Positions 5,603-5,630 of a stretch of 5,630 bases of DNA are shown one piece after another. The stretch is from assembly GCA_023415395.1 (NCBI GenBank), contig JAEZKN010000439.1:1-5630 (forward strand), written 5' to 3'. Origin of the DNA: Actinomycetes bacterium. GTDB taxonomy: Bacteria > Actinomycetota > Actinomycetes > Propionibacteriales > Nocardioidaceae. The notes under the pieces were generated by a model, which did no database searches, was not told where the DNA came from, and saw only the letters and a program-made list of their open reading frames with translations. The position numbers were made by a program, and so were the translations under genes. Each line of letters opens with the position of its first letter. The first letter of the stretch is position 1.

Positions 5603-5630
5603 CTGTCTCTTATACACCATCTCCGAGCCC
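5603..5630 (+). other. Nextera adapter contamination at the contig end
   Basis: CTGTCTCTTATACAC (5603-5617), one extra C, then ATCTCCGAGCCC (5619-5630) match the Illumina Nextera Tn5 mosaic end followed by the read-2 adapter. Twenty-seven of 28 bases fit, with a single inserted base. The low-GC run also contrasts sharply with the flanking genome. It is a library artefact and not a transposon insertion. Confidence 0.96.

Noticed and set aside
5603..5630. Transposon end inserted in murE
   Set aside because: The match is to the engineered Tn5 mosaic end joined to Illumina adapter bases (CCGAGCCC), which does not occur as a natural insertion.

Overview
The window is one end of the division and cell wall (dcw) cluster of a very GC-rich actinobacterium. 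The gene order mraZ - small ORF - rsmH (mraW) - ftsL - ftsI - murE, the near-total G/C at third codon positions, the GTG starts and the C-x-C motif after the KTG box of the penicillin-binding protein all point to Actinomycetota. A Nocardioides-like (Propionibacteriales) source is my best guess from protein style, but this is inference only.

Layout. Positions 1-370 hold no gene I can support. They carry short C-rich tandem repeats whose complementary strand is G-quadruplex-prone. Positions 367-410 hold the mraZ control region: GTGG boxes at an exact 10-base period overlap a TTGACG / TAGAGT promoter, which fits autoregulation by MraZ. mraZ (456-893) is followed by a 378-base interval before rsmH. 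That interval contains a 9-base tandem repeat, a well-formed three-way-junction RNA (969-1045) that I assign to the known but functionally unexplained actinobacterial mraW RNA motif, and a 52-codon gene for a single-pass membrane protein (1112-1270) ending one base before rsmH. rsmH (1272-2231) overlaps ftsL (2228-2782) by ATGA. ftsI (2837-4597) starts at a GTG with almost no Shine-Dalgarno signal. murE begins at 4621 and runs off the end.

The last 28 bases (5603-5630) are not genomic. They match the Illumina Nextera transposase mosaic end plus read-2 adapter with one inserted C, so the window ends at an untrimmed contig edge and the true murE sequence stops near 5602.

How the genes work together. 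MraZ is a DNA-binding regulator of the cluster. RsmH methylates 16S rRNA. FtsL and FtsI are septal proteins: FtsL belongs to the complex that activates the septal synthase, and FtsI is the septal transpeptidase. MurE adds the third stem-peptide residue to the cytoplasmic peptidoglycan precursor. Tight spacing from 1112 to 4621 with no visible terminator suggests co-transcription. The RNA element and small membrane protein sit where they could adjust the operon downstream of mraZ, and they are the most interesting parts of the window.
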